Source of the DNA: Microbispora siamensis
Lineage (GTDB): Bacteria; Actinomycetota; Actinomycetes; Streptosporangiales; Streptosporangiaceae
Length of the DNA: 42,574 bases
NCBI RefSeq assembly: GCF_016863095.1
Contig: NZ_BOOF01000070.1
Coordinates: 1-42,574 of the forward strand
Reading direction: 5' to 3'
In this document: one piece after another, positions 8,316-16,139 of the stretch
Layout of the letters: the number at the start of each line of letters is the position of its first letter
Numbering within the stretch: position 1 is the stretch's first letter
Program-made: the position numbers and the translations under genes
Notes under the pieces: model-generated
Databases searched by the model: none
Told to the model about the DNA's origin: nothing
Seen by the model: only the letters and a program-made list of their open reading frames with translations

Positions 8316-9250
8316 GCGGCGGCCTCCCGGACGCGGGGGTCGACCAGCCCGTAGAGCAGGTCGAGCCCGATGTTGATCAGCGAGAACGTGAGCGCGGAGA
8401 GCACGACCACGCCCGTCACGACCGGGAAGTCCCGGCCGCGCACCGCCGCCACCACGACGTGGCCGAGGCCCTGGCGGGCGAAGACGGTCTCCACGACGAC
8501 GGTCCCGGCGAGGAGCTCGCCGAGCACCCAGCCGGAGAGCGTGAGCACCGGCAGCGCGGCGTGCCGCAGCGCGTGGCGCGCGCGGATGCGGTTCTCGGTG
8601 GCGCCCCTCGACCTGGCGGTCAGGGCGAACGGCTGGTCGAGGGCGCGTTCGAGCCCCTCCCTGGTGACCTGGGCCAGCACGCCGGCGATGGGCAGCGCGA
8701 GCGCCGCGCACGGAAGCACCAGCGCGGCGGCTCCCTCGTCGCCGAGCACGGGGAACCAGCGCAGGCGGAAGGAGAAGGCGGCCAGCAGCAGGATGCCGAT
8801 CCAGAAGTTCGGCGTCGAGATCGAGCAGAACTCCAGGACCCGGGAGATCGCCCGTACGCGCGGCCTGCCCGCCGTGAGCAGGGCCAGCGCGACCGCGAGG
8901 CAGAAGCCGAGGACGGCCGCCCCCGCCGCGAGCGACAGGGTGGGGCCGAGTTGCTCGCCGATCACGCTGCTCACCGGCCGGCCGAGCTGGTAGGAGCCGC
9001 CGAGGTCGGCACGCAGGAGGCGGCCGAGGAACAGGACGTACTGCACACCGACCGGCTCCCGCAGGCCGTACTGGTCGCGGATGGCGTCGAGCACCTCGGG
9101 AGTGGCGTTGGCCTGGACCCCGCCCGCGATGATCCGGGCGGGGTCGCCCGGCACCAGCCGCATGCCGGCGAAGGCCAGCGTCGCGGCGCCCCACAGCACG
9201 AACAGGGTCAGCGCCAGCCTGCGGGTCAGCCGGAGGGCCAGCGGAGCCAC
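8312..9250 (-). CDS. Peptide/nickel-type ABC importer permease (DppB type)
   Basis: The 312-residue product begins with the usual first helix (LTLFVLWGAATLAF) followed by RLVPGDPAR, and has the EAA-loop segment TARSRGATENRIRARHALRHA, both typical of DppB/OppB. No in-frame ATG lies near the 5' end. The GTG at 9250 is chosen because GGAGG lies about 10 nt upstream and it begins 5 nt after the SBP stop. It pairs with the DppC-type permease encoded next. Confidence 0.92.
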   Translation of the reverse strand: MAPLALRLTRRLALTLFVLWGAATLAFAGMRLVPGDPARIIAGGVQANATPEVLDAIRDQYGLREPVGVQYVLFLGRLLRADLGGSYQLGRPVSSVIGEQLGPTLSLAAGAAVLGFCLAVALALLTAGRPRVRAISRVLEFCSISTPNFWIGILLLAAFSFRLRWFPVLGDEGAAALVLPCAALALPIAGVLAQVTREGLERALDQPFALTARSRGATENRIRARHALRHAALPVLTLSGWVLGELLAGTVVVETVFARQGLGHVVVAAVRGRDFPVVTGVVVLSALTFSLINIGLDLLYGLVDPRVREAAA

Positions 9251-9255
9251 CGGGA

Positions 9256-10971
9256 TCAGGCCTCCAGCCAGGCGCCGTGGAAGACCGGGTAGGTCTGGGC
9301 GTCGAAGGCGACGCCGCGCACCTTCGCCGAGAAGGCGGTGAGCTGCACGGGAGTGTAGAGCGGCAGCACGTACGCCTGCCGGAGCACCTCGTGCTGCACG
9401 GCGGCGTAATCCGTGGCCGCCGTGGCCGGGTCGGAGGTCTCCGCCGCCTGCTCCACCCATGTGTCGATCTGCGGCGAGTCCACCAGCGCGACGTTGCCGC
9501 CGGCCTTGGCGTAGGTGTTGCCCGAGGCGAACGCGAAGCGCAGCACGTCGGGCGTGGGCCGGGCGAAGCTCACGTCCACCAGGTCGTAGCCGCCCCCAAC
9601 GAGGTACTTGCCGACGAAGGCCCCGGTGTCCACGGCCGGCCGTTCGATCTTGATGCCGACGAGCTTGGCCTGCGCCTGGATGCCCTCGGCGAGCACGTCG
9701 CGCTGCTCCTTGTTGCCCTCCGCCCAGTAGGGCCAGACGAGGGTGAGGGTCTTGCCGTCCTTGACGCGGTAGCCGTCGGCGTCCGTCTTCGTCCAGCCCG
9801 CCTCGTCGAGCAGCCGCCTCGCCTCGTCCGGGTCGTACGACGCCAGTTCGCTCTCGGCCGTCGGGTCGTAGGCCGCGGTGGTGCGGCTGAGCGGATTGCG
9901 CGCGACCGGGAAATGGCCGAAATAAATGTTGCGCACGAGTTCCTCGACGTTCACGGCGGCCGACAGGGCGCGCCGCACCCGCACGTCCCGCAGCGGCCCG
10001 CGAGTCTGGTTCAGATAGAGGTTGTAATTCAGGCCCGGCGTCTCCTGGGAATTCAGCGTGAAACCGCTGAGGGACCGCAGCTTTCCCGCGTTCACCGGGG
10101 GGACGCCGGCGATCGCCTGCACCTGCCCGCTGGTGAGGGCGCCCCACCGGGTGGCGTCCTCGGGGACGAACTCGAACACCAGGGTGTCGAGGTAGGCCGC
10201 TCCCTGGTGGGACGCGCCGGCGGGCGGCGAGGCATAACCGGCGTTCTTGCGCAGCGTGACGCGCTTGTCCTTCTCCCAGGAGACGTAGGAGAACGGTCCG
10301 GTGCCGACCGGCCGGTAGTCCGCGACGGGCTTCGCGAGCGCCGCCGGACTCTGGATGCCCAGGTACGGCACCGACAGCGCCTGCAGGAACGGGGTGAACG
10401 GCCGCTTCAGCGTCACCTCGACGACGTGGTCGCTCACCACCCGCGACTTCTCGTACGGCGCGATCAGCGAGGCGGCGTAGGCGGACTTGGTCGCCGGGTC
10501 CACGACGTGGTCGAGGCTCGCCTTCACGGCCTCGGCGGTGAACGGAGTGCCGTCGTGGAAGGTGACGCCCTCCCTGAGCGTGAACGTGTAGGTCTTCCCG
10601 TCGCCGGACACGGTCCACTTGGTGGCGAGCCAGGGCCCGAAGGTGTCCGGGCCGGTCTGCGCGACCAGCGAGTCGAAGACGTTGCGGTCGATCAGGCCGG
10701 TCACCGCGGTGGCCGCGACGGCCGGGTCGAGCGACACCTGCGTGCCGGCCAGGGCGTAGGTGAGGGTGCCGCCGGCCACCGGGCCTCCGCCCGCGGCCCG
10801 GCCGGCCGGCCGCTCGTCCCCGCCGCCTGCCGAGACGACCAAGACCACGGCGGCGACGGCGATCACCGCCAGGATCGCCCCCAGGACGGCCGGGCGTCTG
10901 GAGCGCAGGCTGCGCCTCTTCCTGACCGGCCCGTCGTCGACGCGGGTGGCGGTGTCGTCGCTCAGTGACAT
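9256..10971 (-). CDS. Family 5 (peptide/nickel-type) ABC substrate-binding protein, membrane-anchored
   Basis: The 571-residue product has the family 5 fold: GGTLTYAL after the leader, RNVFDSLV, the segment with WTVSGDGKTYTFTLREGVTFHDG, then PVGTGPF and a C-terminal PLYTP. It is the solute receptor of this operon. The ATG at 10971 has AGAAGG 8 nt upstream. The N-terminus is odd for the family: about 30 hydrophilic, Arg-rich residues precede one hydrophobic helix ending in VVSAGGG, with no lipobox Cys. It therefore looks like a signal anchor, not a lipoprotein. The ligand is unknown; peptides, metal-opine complexes, sugars or small metabolites are all known for this family. Confidence 0.92.
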   Translation of the reverse strand: MSLSDDTATRVDDGPVRKRRSLRSRRPAVLGAILAVIAVAAVVLVVSAGGGDERPAGRAAGGGPVAGGTLTYALAGTQVSLDPAVAATAVTGLIDRNVFDSLVAQTGPDTFGPWLATKWTVSGDGKTYTFTLREGVTFHDGTPFTAEAVKASLDHVVDPATKSAYAASLIAPYEKSRVVSDHVVEVTLKRPFTPFLQALSVPYLGIQSPAALAKPVADYRPVGTGPFSYVSWEKDKRVTLRKNAGYASPPAGASHQGAAYLDTLVFEFVPEDATRWGALTSGQVQAIAGVPPVNAGKLRSLSGFTLNSQETPGLNYNLYLNQTRGPLRDVRVRRALSAAVNVEELVRNIYFGHFPVARNPLSRTTAAYDPTAESELASYDPDEARRLLDEAGWTKTDADGYRVKDGKTLTLVWPYWAEGNKEQRDVLAEGIQAQAKLVGIKIERPAVDTGAFVGKYLVGGGYDLVDVSFARPTPDVLRFAFASGNTYAKAGGNVALVDSPQIDTWVEQAAETSDPATAATDYAAVQHEVLRQAYVLPLYTPVQLTAFSAKVRGVAFDAQTYPVFHGAWLEA

Positions 10972-11069
10972 CGGTGGAACCTTCTCTGTCGCGCGATGGG
11001 CACAAGGGGACACCACGGGGAAACGGGCATGCGGAAGCGAACCCGGAGACCCGGAAAACAACCGTCAGC

Positions 11070-11126
11070 GAAATTCGAATTTCCGAGCGGCGGCTAGATC
11101 ACACCATATCCGAGCGGGCCGGTCAA
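11070..11126 (-). promoter_or_regulatory. Candidate promoter and operator of the importer operon
   Basis: On the minus strand TTGACC (11126-11121), a 17-nt spacer and TGTGAT (11103-11098) fit a vegetative promoter. Just downstream is the perfect 14-bp palindrome GAAATTCGAATTTC (11070-11083), a natural place for a repressor. Thirteen bases of it (AATTCGAATTTCC) recur at 11174-11186. The SBP start lies about 100 nt further on. The regulator is not known; the LysR protein upstream is one candidate. Confidence 0.45.
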
Positions 11127-11186
11127 TATGAAAGCACCATTATCGCGGCCGATTGTTCTCGCCGATCGATATCAATTCGAATTTCC
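11072..11186. repeat. 13-bp direct repeat around the importer promoter
   Basis: AATTCGAATTTCC occurs at 11072-11084 and at 11174-11186, 102 bp apart. Each copy contains the palindrome AATTCGAATT. The second copy covers the last codons of the LysR gene (stop 11172-11174). Such an A/T-rich element is conspicuous in this GC-rich DNA. Confidence 0.8.
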
Positions 11187-12074
11187 AATGGAAACCTGTT
11201 CGGAACGCGATCCGGAGAAACGCGCGACGGACGAGAAGAACGTGTCGAGGGCATCGCCCGCCCGCGCCTCGATCGCCGGGTCCAGCCCCTGCCGGCTCAC
11301 CAGGCGCAGCCCGACGGCCTCCTGCCGGGGAAGCGGCGCGATCTCCTCCAGGCCGTCCGGGACGCCGTACGCGGTGGGCAGCAGGGCGAGGCCGAGGCGC
11401 GCGCGGGCCGCCGCCAGCACGCCTTCGAGGTTGGTGGCCTCCGTCGTGATGCGTACGGACCAGCCGAGACGTTCCAGCACGCGTACGGCCTGCGCACGCA
11501 GGGAGCACGGCTCCTGGAAGGCGACCAGCGGCACCGGCCGGTCCGGCGGCGGGAGGAACCAGCCCGGGGCCCCGAGCCAGCGCAGCGGCAGCGTGGCGAC
11601 CTGCCTGCCCCCGACGTTCGGCACCACACCGAGGATCAGCGCCATGTCGAGCGTGCCGCGCATGGTGGCCTCCGCCAGTGTGGTGCTGCGGTCCAGCCGG
11701 AACACGACGTCCTGCGCCGGGAGCGCGGACATCAGGGCGCCCAGGAGGTCGGGCAGCGCCGCGTATCCCGCGTGCTCGACCGCGCCCACGCTCAGGGCGG
11801 CCGGACGCTCGGCGCCGAGGCGGCCCATCGCCTCGTCGTGCACGGCGAGCAGCCGCCGCGCCTCCACCAGCAGCGCCTCGCCCGCGAGCGTGAAGCGGGT
11901 CGACCGGCCGGTCCGCTCGACCAGAGGCTGCCCGATGACGCGTTCCAGCGACCGGACGTGCTGGCTCACCGTCGGCTGACTGGTCCGCAGGGCGGACGCG
12001 GCCCGCCCGAAGCCGCCGCACTCGGCGATGGCCACGAAAGTTCGCAGTTGCACGAGATCGAGCAATGCTCCCAT
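11172..12074 (-). CDS. LysR-family transcriptional regulator
   Basis: The 300-residue product has an N-terminal winged helix (LRTFVAIAECGGFGRAASAL, then TVSQHVRSLE) and a periplasmic-binding-like effector domain. It is the likely regulator of the importer operon that follows in the same direction, and probably of itself. The ATG at 12074 is preferred to 12101 because a strong -10 (TATGAT, 12086-12081) ends 6 nt before it, which would give a leaderless mRNA; the longer start would overlap that promoter. The C-terminal tail (SRSEQVSIGNSN) is encoded over the 13-bp repeat element. Confidence 0.9.
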   Translation of the reverse strand: MGALLDLVQLRTFVAIAECGGFGRAASALRTSQPTVSQHVRSLERVIGQPLVERTGRSTRFTLAGEALLVEARRLLAVHDEAMGRLGAERPAALSVGAVEHAGYAALPDLLGALMSALPAQDVVFRLDRSTTLAEATMRGTLDMALILGVVPNVGGRQVATLPLRWLGAPGWFLPPPDRPVPLVAFQEPCSLRAQAVRVLERLGWSVRITTEATNLEGVLAAARARLGLALLPTAYGVPDGLEEIAPLPRQEAVGLRLVSRQGLDPAIEARAGDALDTFFSSVARFSGSRSEQVSIGNSN

Positions 12075-12080
12075 GGCCGC

Positions 12081-12116
12081 ATCATAGCCTAAAACCCACA
12101 TTACCTACATAGAAAT
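12081..12116 (-). promoter_or_regulatory. LysR promoter with T-N11-A box, leaderless
   Basis: Minus strand: ATTTCTATGTAGGTAAT (12116-12100) is an ATT-N11-AAT dyad, the classic LysR-type box. It covers the expected -35 region. TATGAT (12086-12081) is the -10, and the ATG follows after 6 nt. This arrangement predicts autorepression by the LysR product. Confidence 0.55.
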
Positions 12117-12155
12117 AGGGCTGTGAGCTTCCGGTCCCGGAGCGGCCGCGTGTGC

Positions 12156-12872
12156 TCACCCCGGTGCCAGCCACCAGCGGACGGCGGTGGCGGCCGTCTC
12201 CGGCGGCACCTGGTGCCCGCCGCGGAACTCCTCGTACGTCACCTCGTAACCGCTCTCCCGCAGGTCGGGGACGAGCCGTCTGCTGCACCGGTCGATCGGC
12301 AGCACCCGGTCGGAGACGCCGTGCGAGACGAAGACCCGGGGCCGGCCGTGCCGGATCATCGGCGCCATGAACCCCGGGGAGAACGCGAGCACGGCGTGGA
12401 ACAGGTCGCCGTTGGCCAGGCCAAGCGACAGGGCGTAGGAGGCGCCGTCGGAGAAACCGGCCACGGCGACCCCGTCGAGTTCGACGGCCGTGTGGGAGAA
12501 CACCTCCTCCAGCGCGGCGTCGATCCTGGACACGTCCGCGCCGTATCCGCCGACGATCACGTCCCAGGTGGCGGAGACGGCCTGCGGCGCGAGCAGCAGC
12601 ACGCCGAGTTCCTCGGCCTGGGGCAGCAGCCACTCCAGCGCCTGCTCCGCCGCGCCGCCCGCGCCGTGCAGCACGACGGCGAGCGGGCACGGCCCGGGTC
12701 CCGGGTCGGGCGGCACGTGGAACAGGGCGCGCCCGGCGCCCAGGCGGTGCAGCCCCGGCACGAGAGGCGCGGCGTGCCGGGGCGTCACCGCGACGGGACG
12801 GGCGGACAGGCGGCCGTGTCGCACGCCCTCCTCGGGCCCCGGATGGGGCCGGCTCCGCTCCGGCGTGGCCAT
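12156..12872 (-). CDS. Alpha/beta hydrolase, esterase/carboxylesterase type
   Basis: The 238-residue product has the full hydrolase triad: Ser141 in GFSDG, Asp188 in SHGVSDRVLP and His220 in FRGGHQVP, with the oxyanion segment VVLHGAGG near residues 66-73. The pattern resembles phospholipase/carboxylesterase or PHB-depolymerase-like cytosolic enzymes. No signal peptide is visible; the first ~45 residues are polar and Pro-rich. A GTG at 12881 is an alternative start; the ATG at 12872 has GGGGTGAGG just before it. It is the last gene of the run that begins with the amino-acid importer, 81 nt after cutC. Substrate unknown. Confidence 0.85.
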   Translation of the reverse strand: MATPERSRPHPGPEEGVRHGRLSARPVAVTPRHAAPLVPGLHRLGAGRALFHVPPDPGPGPCPLAVVLHGAGGAAEQALEWLLPQAEELGVLLLAPQAVSATWDVIVGGYGADVSRIDAALEEVFSHTAVELDGVAVAGFSDGASYALSLGLANGDLFHAVLAFSPGFMAPMIRHGRPRVFVSHGVSDRVLPIDRCSRRLVPDLRESGYEVTYEEFRGGHQVPPETAATAVRWWLAPG

Positions 12873-12889
12873 CGGCCTCACCCCCCGCC

Positions 12890-12905
12890 GAGGGGTCTAC
12901 CCCTC
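12890..12905 (-). repeat. 16-bp inverted repeat between cutC and the hydrolase
   Basis: GAGGGGT and ACCCCTC are separated by 2 nt. It lies 18-33 nt before the hydrolase ATG. It could be a weak attenuator or an operator; there is no T tract. Confidence 0.5.
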
Positions 12906-12953
12906 CTGGCCGCCGGTCACCTCATTCCCGGCGGCCGGAGAGCCGGACGGCCC

Positions 12954-13700
12954 TCAGCCGCGGGCGGCGGCGATCACCTCCGCGACCAGGGCGGGCGAGG
13001 TGACCCTGCGGACGTACTCGGGCTGGCGCAGCTCACCGCCCATGAAGGGGTACGGGTTGCGGTGGACGGCCGGGCTGGGCTCGTCCACGAGGGCGGCAAA
13101 GTGGATCTCCCTGGCCCCGGTCGCCTCGACCACCCGGCCCACGTTGCGCCGGGTGATGCCGCCCCCGGGCATGACGACCAGGCGGTCGCCGGCCCGCCGC
13201 ACCAGTTCGGCGATCAGCGGCGCGCCCTCCAGGGCCGAGCTGTCCTGGCCGGAGGTGAGCACCCGGTCGATCCCCAGGCCGGCCAGCGTCTCCAGCGCGG
13301 CGAACGGGTCGGCCGTCATGTCGAAGGCCCGGTGGAAGGTGACCGAGAGCCCGGCGGCCGCGTCGATCAGCCGCTTGGCCACCTCGGTGTCCACCTCCCC
13401 GGCCGGGGTGAGCGCGCCGATCACGACGCCCTGCGCCCCGGCGTCGCGCACCGCCGCGACGTCGCGGACCATCGCCGCGACCTCGTGCTCGTCGTAGACG
13501 AAGTCGCCGCCGCGCGGCCGGATGATCACGTGGACCCGGATCGACGAGACCGCCGCCAGCGTGGCCTCGACCGTGCCCAGGGTGGGCGTCAGGCCGCCCT
13601 CGAACAGCGCGGCGCACAGCTCCACGCGGTGTGCGCCCGCCCGCTCGGCGGCCAGCGCCCCGGCCGTGCTGTCGATGCAGATCTCGTACGTCAGGCTCAT
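12954..13700 (-). CDS. cutC: CutC-family TIM-barrel protein
   Basis: The 248-residue product matches the CutC family along its whole length: ICIDS near the start, AHRVELCAAL, GGLTPTLG, VHVIIRPRGGDFVY, VTFHRAFDM, DRVLTSG, and MPGGGI. CutC was first linked to copper homeostasis, but a general enzymatic role remains uncertain. The ATG at 13700 is chosen over 13712 because GGGGGAG lies 4 nt upstream of it. It starts 12 nt after the asparaginase-like gene, so it belongs to the amino-acid importer operon, which suggests a role other than copper handling here (inference). Confidence 0.93.
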   Translation of the reverse strand: MSLTYEICIDSTAGALAAERAGAHRVELCAALFEGGLTPTLGTVEATLAAVSSIRVHVIIRPRGGDFVYDEHEVAAMVRDVAAVRDAGAQGVVIGALTPAGEVDTEVAKRLIDAAAGLSVTFHRAFDMTADPFAALETLAGLGIDRVLTSGQDSSALEGAPLIAELVRRAGDRLVVMPGGGITRRNVGRVVEATGAREIHFAALVDEPSPAVHRNPYPFMGGELRQPEYVRRVTSPALVAEVIAAARG

Positions 13701-13712
13701 GCTCTCCCCCAT

Positions 13713-14663
13713 TTAAAAAGCCGCGTGGATCTCGCCGACCGGGACGCCCCCGCCCAGCACCGGAACGGTCGTGAACTCGGCCGCCGCCGAGACGTCCGCG
13801 CCCGCGGCCCGCAGCGCGGCGAGCGCGATCGCGGTCGTCGCCCGGGGACCGCCGTCGATCGCCTTGACGGCCGCCGCGTGCCCGGAGGCGAGCGCCACGA
13901 CCAGCACTCCCTCGGCGCCGCCCTTCACCACGGCGCCGGGCAGCGCCCGCATCAGGCGGGTGTTCACGTGGCCGGTCCCGCCGACGTACTCCGGGTGCGC
14001 CCGCATCGCGTCGGCGACCGCGCGCGGCGGCGTCCCCGGCGCGGACACGACCATCGCGCGTACGGCGCGGGCCAGGCCGCTCAGCGAGATCCCGAACAGC
14101 GGGGCGCCGCAGCCGTCGACGGCGACGTGGGCGGCCTTCTCGCCCGACAGCTCCTCCACCACCGACCTGACCCGCTCCTGCACGAGGTGGCCGGGGTCGA
14201 GGTAGGTGGCCGTGGGCGCGCCCGCGGCCACGGCGGCGGTGAGCATCGCGGCGTGCTTGCCCGAGCAGTTCATCCGCTCCCGCGACGGCCCGAGGCCCGC
14301 CCTGACCAGGGCCTGCCGGGCGGCCTCGTCCTCCGGCCAGTCGGGCGGGCAGCGCAGGTCCTCGAAGCCGAGCCCGGCCTCGCCGAGCATCTCGGCCACG
14401 AGCCGCACGTGGAAGTCCTCCCCCGTGTGGCTGCCCGCGGCGATCGCGAGCGCGGGGCCCTGCAGGTGGGCCCCGGCGAGCAGGCAGGCGAGGGCCTGGA
14501 ACGGCTTGGCCGACGAGCGCGGCAGCACCGGCGCGTTCACCGGGCCGCGAGCGACGGCGACCTCGCCGCCGGCCGAGAGCGCGACGGCGCTGCCGAAGTG
14601 GACGCTCTCCACGAAGCCGGACCGCACGACCTCCGCGAGCGGGGCGTATTCAGCGAGGGACAC
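13713..14663 (-). CDS. L-asparaginase II-type amidohydrolase
   Basis: The 316-residue product matches the asparaginase II family (PF06089 type): a start with VVRSGFVESVHFGSAVAL, then LPRSSAKPFQALA, IAAGSHTGE, MNCSGKHAAML, VDGCGAP and GTGHVNTRLM. Members hydrolyse asparagine or related amides; the family is distinct from the classic bacterial EcAI/EcAII asparaginases. Two GTG starts, 14681 and 14663, each have their own SD because an 18-bp unit is duplicated. The 14663 start is preferred, having the better SD (AGGAGG). It overlaps the permease gene before it by 14 nt. With an amino-acid importer upstream, uptake and deamidation of one compound is a likely pathway. Confidence 0.9.
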   Translation of the reverse strand: MSLAEYAPLAEVVRSGFVESVHFGSAVALSAGGEVAVARGPVNAPVLPRSSAKPFQALACLLAGAHLQGPALAIAAGSHTGEDFHVRLVAEMLGEAGLGFEDLRCPPDWPEDEAARQALVRAGLGPSRERMNCSGKHAAMLTAAVAAGAPTATYLDPGHLVQERVRSVVEELSGEKAAHVAVDGCGAPLFGISLSGLARAVRAMVVSAPGTPPRAVADAMRAHPEYVGGTGHVNTRLMRALPGAVVKGGAEGVLVVALASGHAAAVKAIDGGPRATTAIALAALRAAGADVSAAAEFTTVPVLGGGVPVGEIHAAF

Positions 14664-15498
14664 GGGTGATCCTCCTGCCACGGGTGATCCTTCTGCCTGG
14701 GCCGCCCCCGCCCGCGACGGAGCGGTCGAGGGAACGGGCGAGCGCGGACAGCGACGCGTTGACCACGAGGTAGACCAGCGCGACGACGATGTACGTCTGG
14801 ATGAGCAGGCCGTTGTAGTTGGCCAGGACCTTGCCGCTGTAGAGCAGCTCGGCGTAGCTGACGACGAAGCCGAGCGAGGTGTCCTTCAGCAGGCCGACCG
14901 ACTGGCTGACGATCGAGGGCAGCACCCGGCGGGCCGCCTGCGGCAGCACGACCAGCCGCATCGACTGCCCATGGGTGAGCCCGAGGGCCAGGGCGGCCTC
15001 CCCCTGCCCCCGCTCGACCGACATGATCCCGGCCCGGAAGATCTCGGCGAACGCCGCCGCGTTGGACACGGCCAGCGGCACCACGAGCTTCCAGAACAAC
15101 GGCAGGTCCAGGCCGTACCTCGGCAGCGCGAACAGCACGAGGTAGACCAGCAGCAGCGCCGGGATCGTCCGCACGGCCTCGACGTACGCGGCGGACGGCA
15201 GGCGGACCGCCCGGCGCCGCGACAGCCGTCCGAGCGCGAGGGCGATCCCGGCCGCCATCGCGAGCGCGGCGGACACGACGGCGGCCAGCGCGGTGGACCA
15301 CAGCCCGCCGAGCAGGTAGCGCCACATCGGCCAGGTCGCGTACGGCTGCCAGCGCTCGGCGGCGAGCTGCCCGTTGGCGGCGAACTGGCGCACGGCCAGG
15401 GCCAGCAGGGCGAGCAGCACCAGCACGCCCGCGACGGTGGCGAGGCGGATGCGGCGGCGGGCGCGCGGGCCCGGCTCGTCGAACAGCAGGTTGCTCAC
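14650..15498 (-). CDS. Polar amino-acid ABC importer permease (GluD type)
   Basis: The 282-residue product has an N-terminal membrane helix, then a second segment (GLWSTALAAVVSAALAMAAG) opening the HisM-type permease domain. It carries RTIPALLLVYLVLF, EIFRAGIMSVERGQGEAALALGLTHGQSMRLVVLPQA (the EAA loop), and further helices. The GTG start overlaps the upstream permease stop (GTGA). The last residues repeat an RRITR motif because of the 18-bp duplication shared with the next gene. Confidence 0.93.
   Translation of the reverse strand: MSNLLFDEPGPRARRRIRLATVAGVLVLLALLALAVRQFAANGQLAAERWQPYATWPMWRYLLGGLWSTALAAVVSAALAMAAGIALALGRLSRRRAVRLPSAAYVEAVRTIPALLLVYLVLFALPRYGLDLPLFWKLVVPLAVSNAAAFAEIFRAGIMSVERGQGEAALALGLTHGQSMRLVVLPQAARRVLPSIVSQSVGLLKDTSLGFVVSYAELLYSGKVLANYNGLLIQTYIVVALVYLVVNASLSALARSLDRSVAGGGGPGRRITRGRRITRVPR
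14661..14696 (-). repeat. 18-bp tandem duplication carrying SD and GTG start
   Basis: On the minus strand GCAGAAGGATCACCCGTG (14696-14679) is followed directly by GCAGGAGGATCACCCGTG (14678-14661), differing at one base. Each unit contains a Shine-Dalgarno, a 7-nt spacer and a GTG in the asparaginase frame. Being 6 codons long, it also adds an RRITR-type hexapeptide to the C-terminus of the overlapping permease. Confidence 0.9.
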
Positions 15499-16139
15499 CG
15501 CGCCACCGCCAGCCGCCGTTCGAGCCGCCCGGTCACGAACCCGGCGCAGGCGGCGATCGCCGCGTACGCCAGGCCCGCCCCCACGAAGATCGGGATCGGC
15601 TGCGCCTCCAGCAGGTTCACCCGGTTGGCGGCGGCGGTCAGTTCGACCACGCCCACGGCCGCCGCGAGCGAGGTGTTCATCGTGAGCGCGATGAAGATGT
15701 TGCCGATCGGCTGCACGACGGTCCGCAGCGCCTGGGGCAGCACGACGTGGCGCAGCGACTGGCCGAACGTCAGCCCCAGGGCGCGGGCCGCCTCGCCCTG
15801 ACCGGCGGAGATCGCGTTGACGCCCGAGCGGAGGGCCTCGGCGATGTAGGCGCCCTCGTACAGCGCGATCACCACGACGGCCGTGGTGGTCAGGCCGGCC
15901 TTGAGCCCGATCTCGGGCAGGCCGAAGACCGCGAGCACGAGCAGCACGAGCAGCGGGAGGTTCTGCAGGGTCTCGACGTAGACGGTCGCGACCGCGCGCA
16001 GGACCGGGACCGGCCCGACCCGCATCGCCACGATCACGAGCCCCACGGCCGCGGCGCCGGCGAACGACGCCGCGGTCATCTGGAGGGTCACGACCAGCCC
16101 CTGCCAGAACTCGGGCAGGTGATCAAGCAGCGCCGACAT
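15495..16139 (-). CDS. Polar amino-acid ABC importer permease (GluC type)
   Basis: The 214-residue product is a compact HisM/GluC-type permease: LVVTLQMTAASFAGA, YVETLQNLPLLVLLVL, and the EAA loop (GQGEAARALGLTFGQSLRHVVLPQALR). Its ATG (16139) shares its A with the TGA stop of the binding-protein gene. It pairs with the GluD-type permease. Confidence 0.93.
   Translation of the reverse strand: MSALLDHLPEFWQGLVVTLQMTAASFAGAAAVGLVIVAMRVGPVPVLRAVATVYVETLQNLPLLVLLVLAVFGLPEIGLKAGLTTTAVVVIALYEGAYIAEALRSGVNAISAGQGEAARALGLTFGQSLRHVVLPQALRTVVQPIGNIFIALTMNTSLAAAVGVVELTAAANRVNLLEAQPIPIFVGAGLAYAAIAACAGFVTGRLERRLAVAR

Noticed and set aside
9277..10968. A 563-residue open frame on the plus strand
   Set aside because: It is antisense to the substrate-binding protein gene, whose motifs and SD are convincing.
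11140..12021. A second minus-strand open frame overlapping the LysR gene
   Set aside because: It is a frame-shifted shadow of LysR with Arg/Gly/Ala-rich sequence.
12123..14669. An 848-residue open frame on the plus strand
   Set aside because: It is the antisense of cutC, the asparaginase-like gene and the hydrolase. High third-position GC keeps it open. The protein is Arg/Gly/His-rich with no domain.
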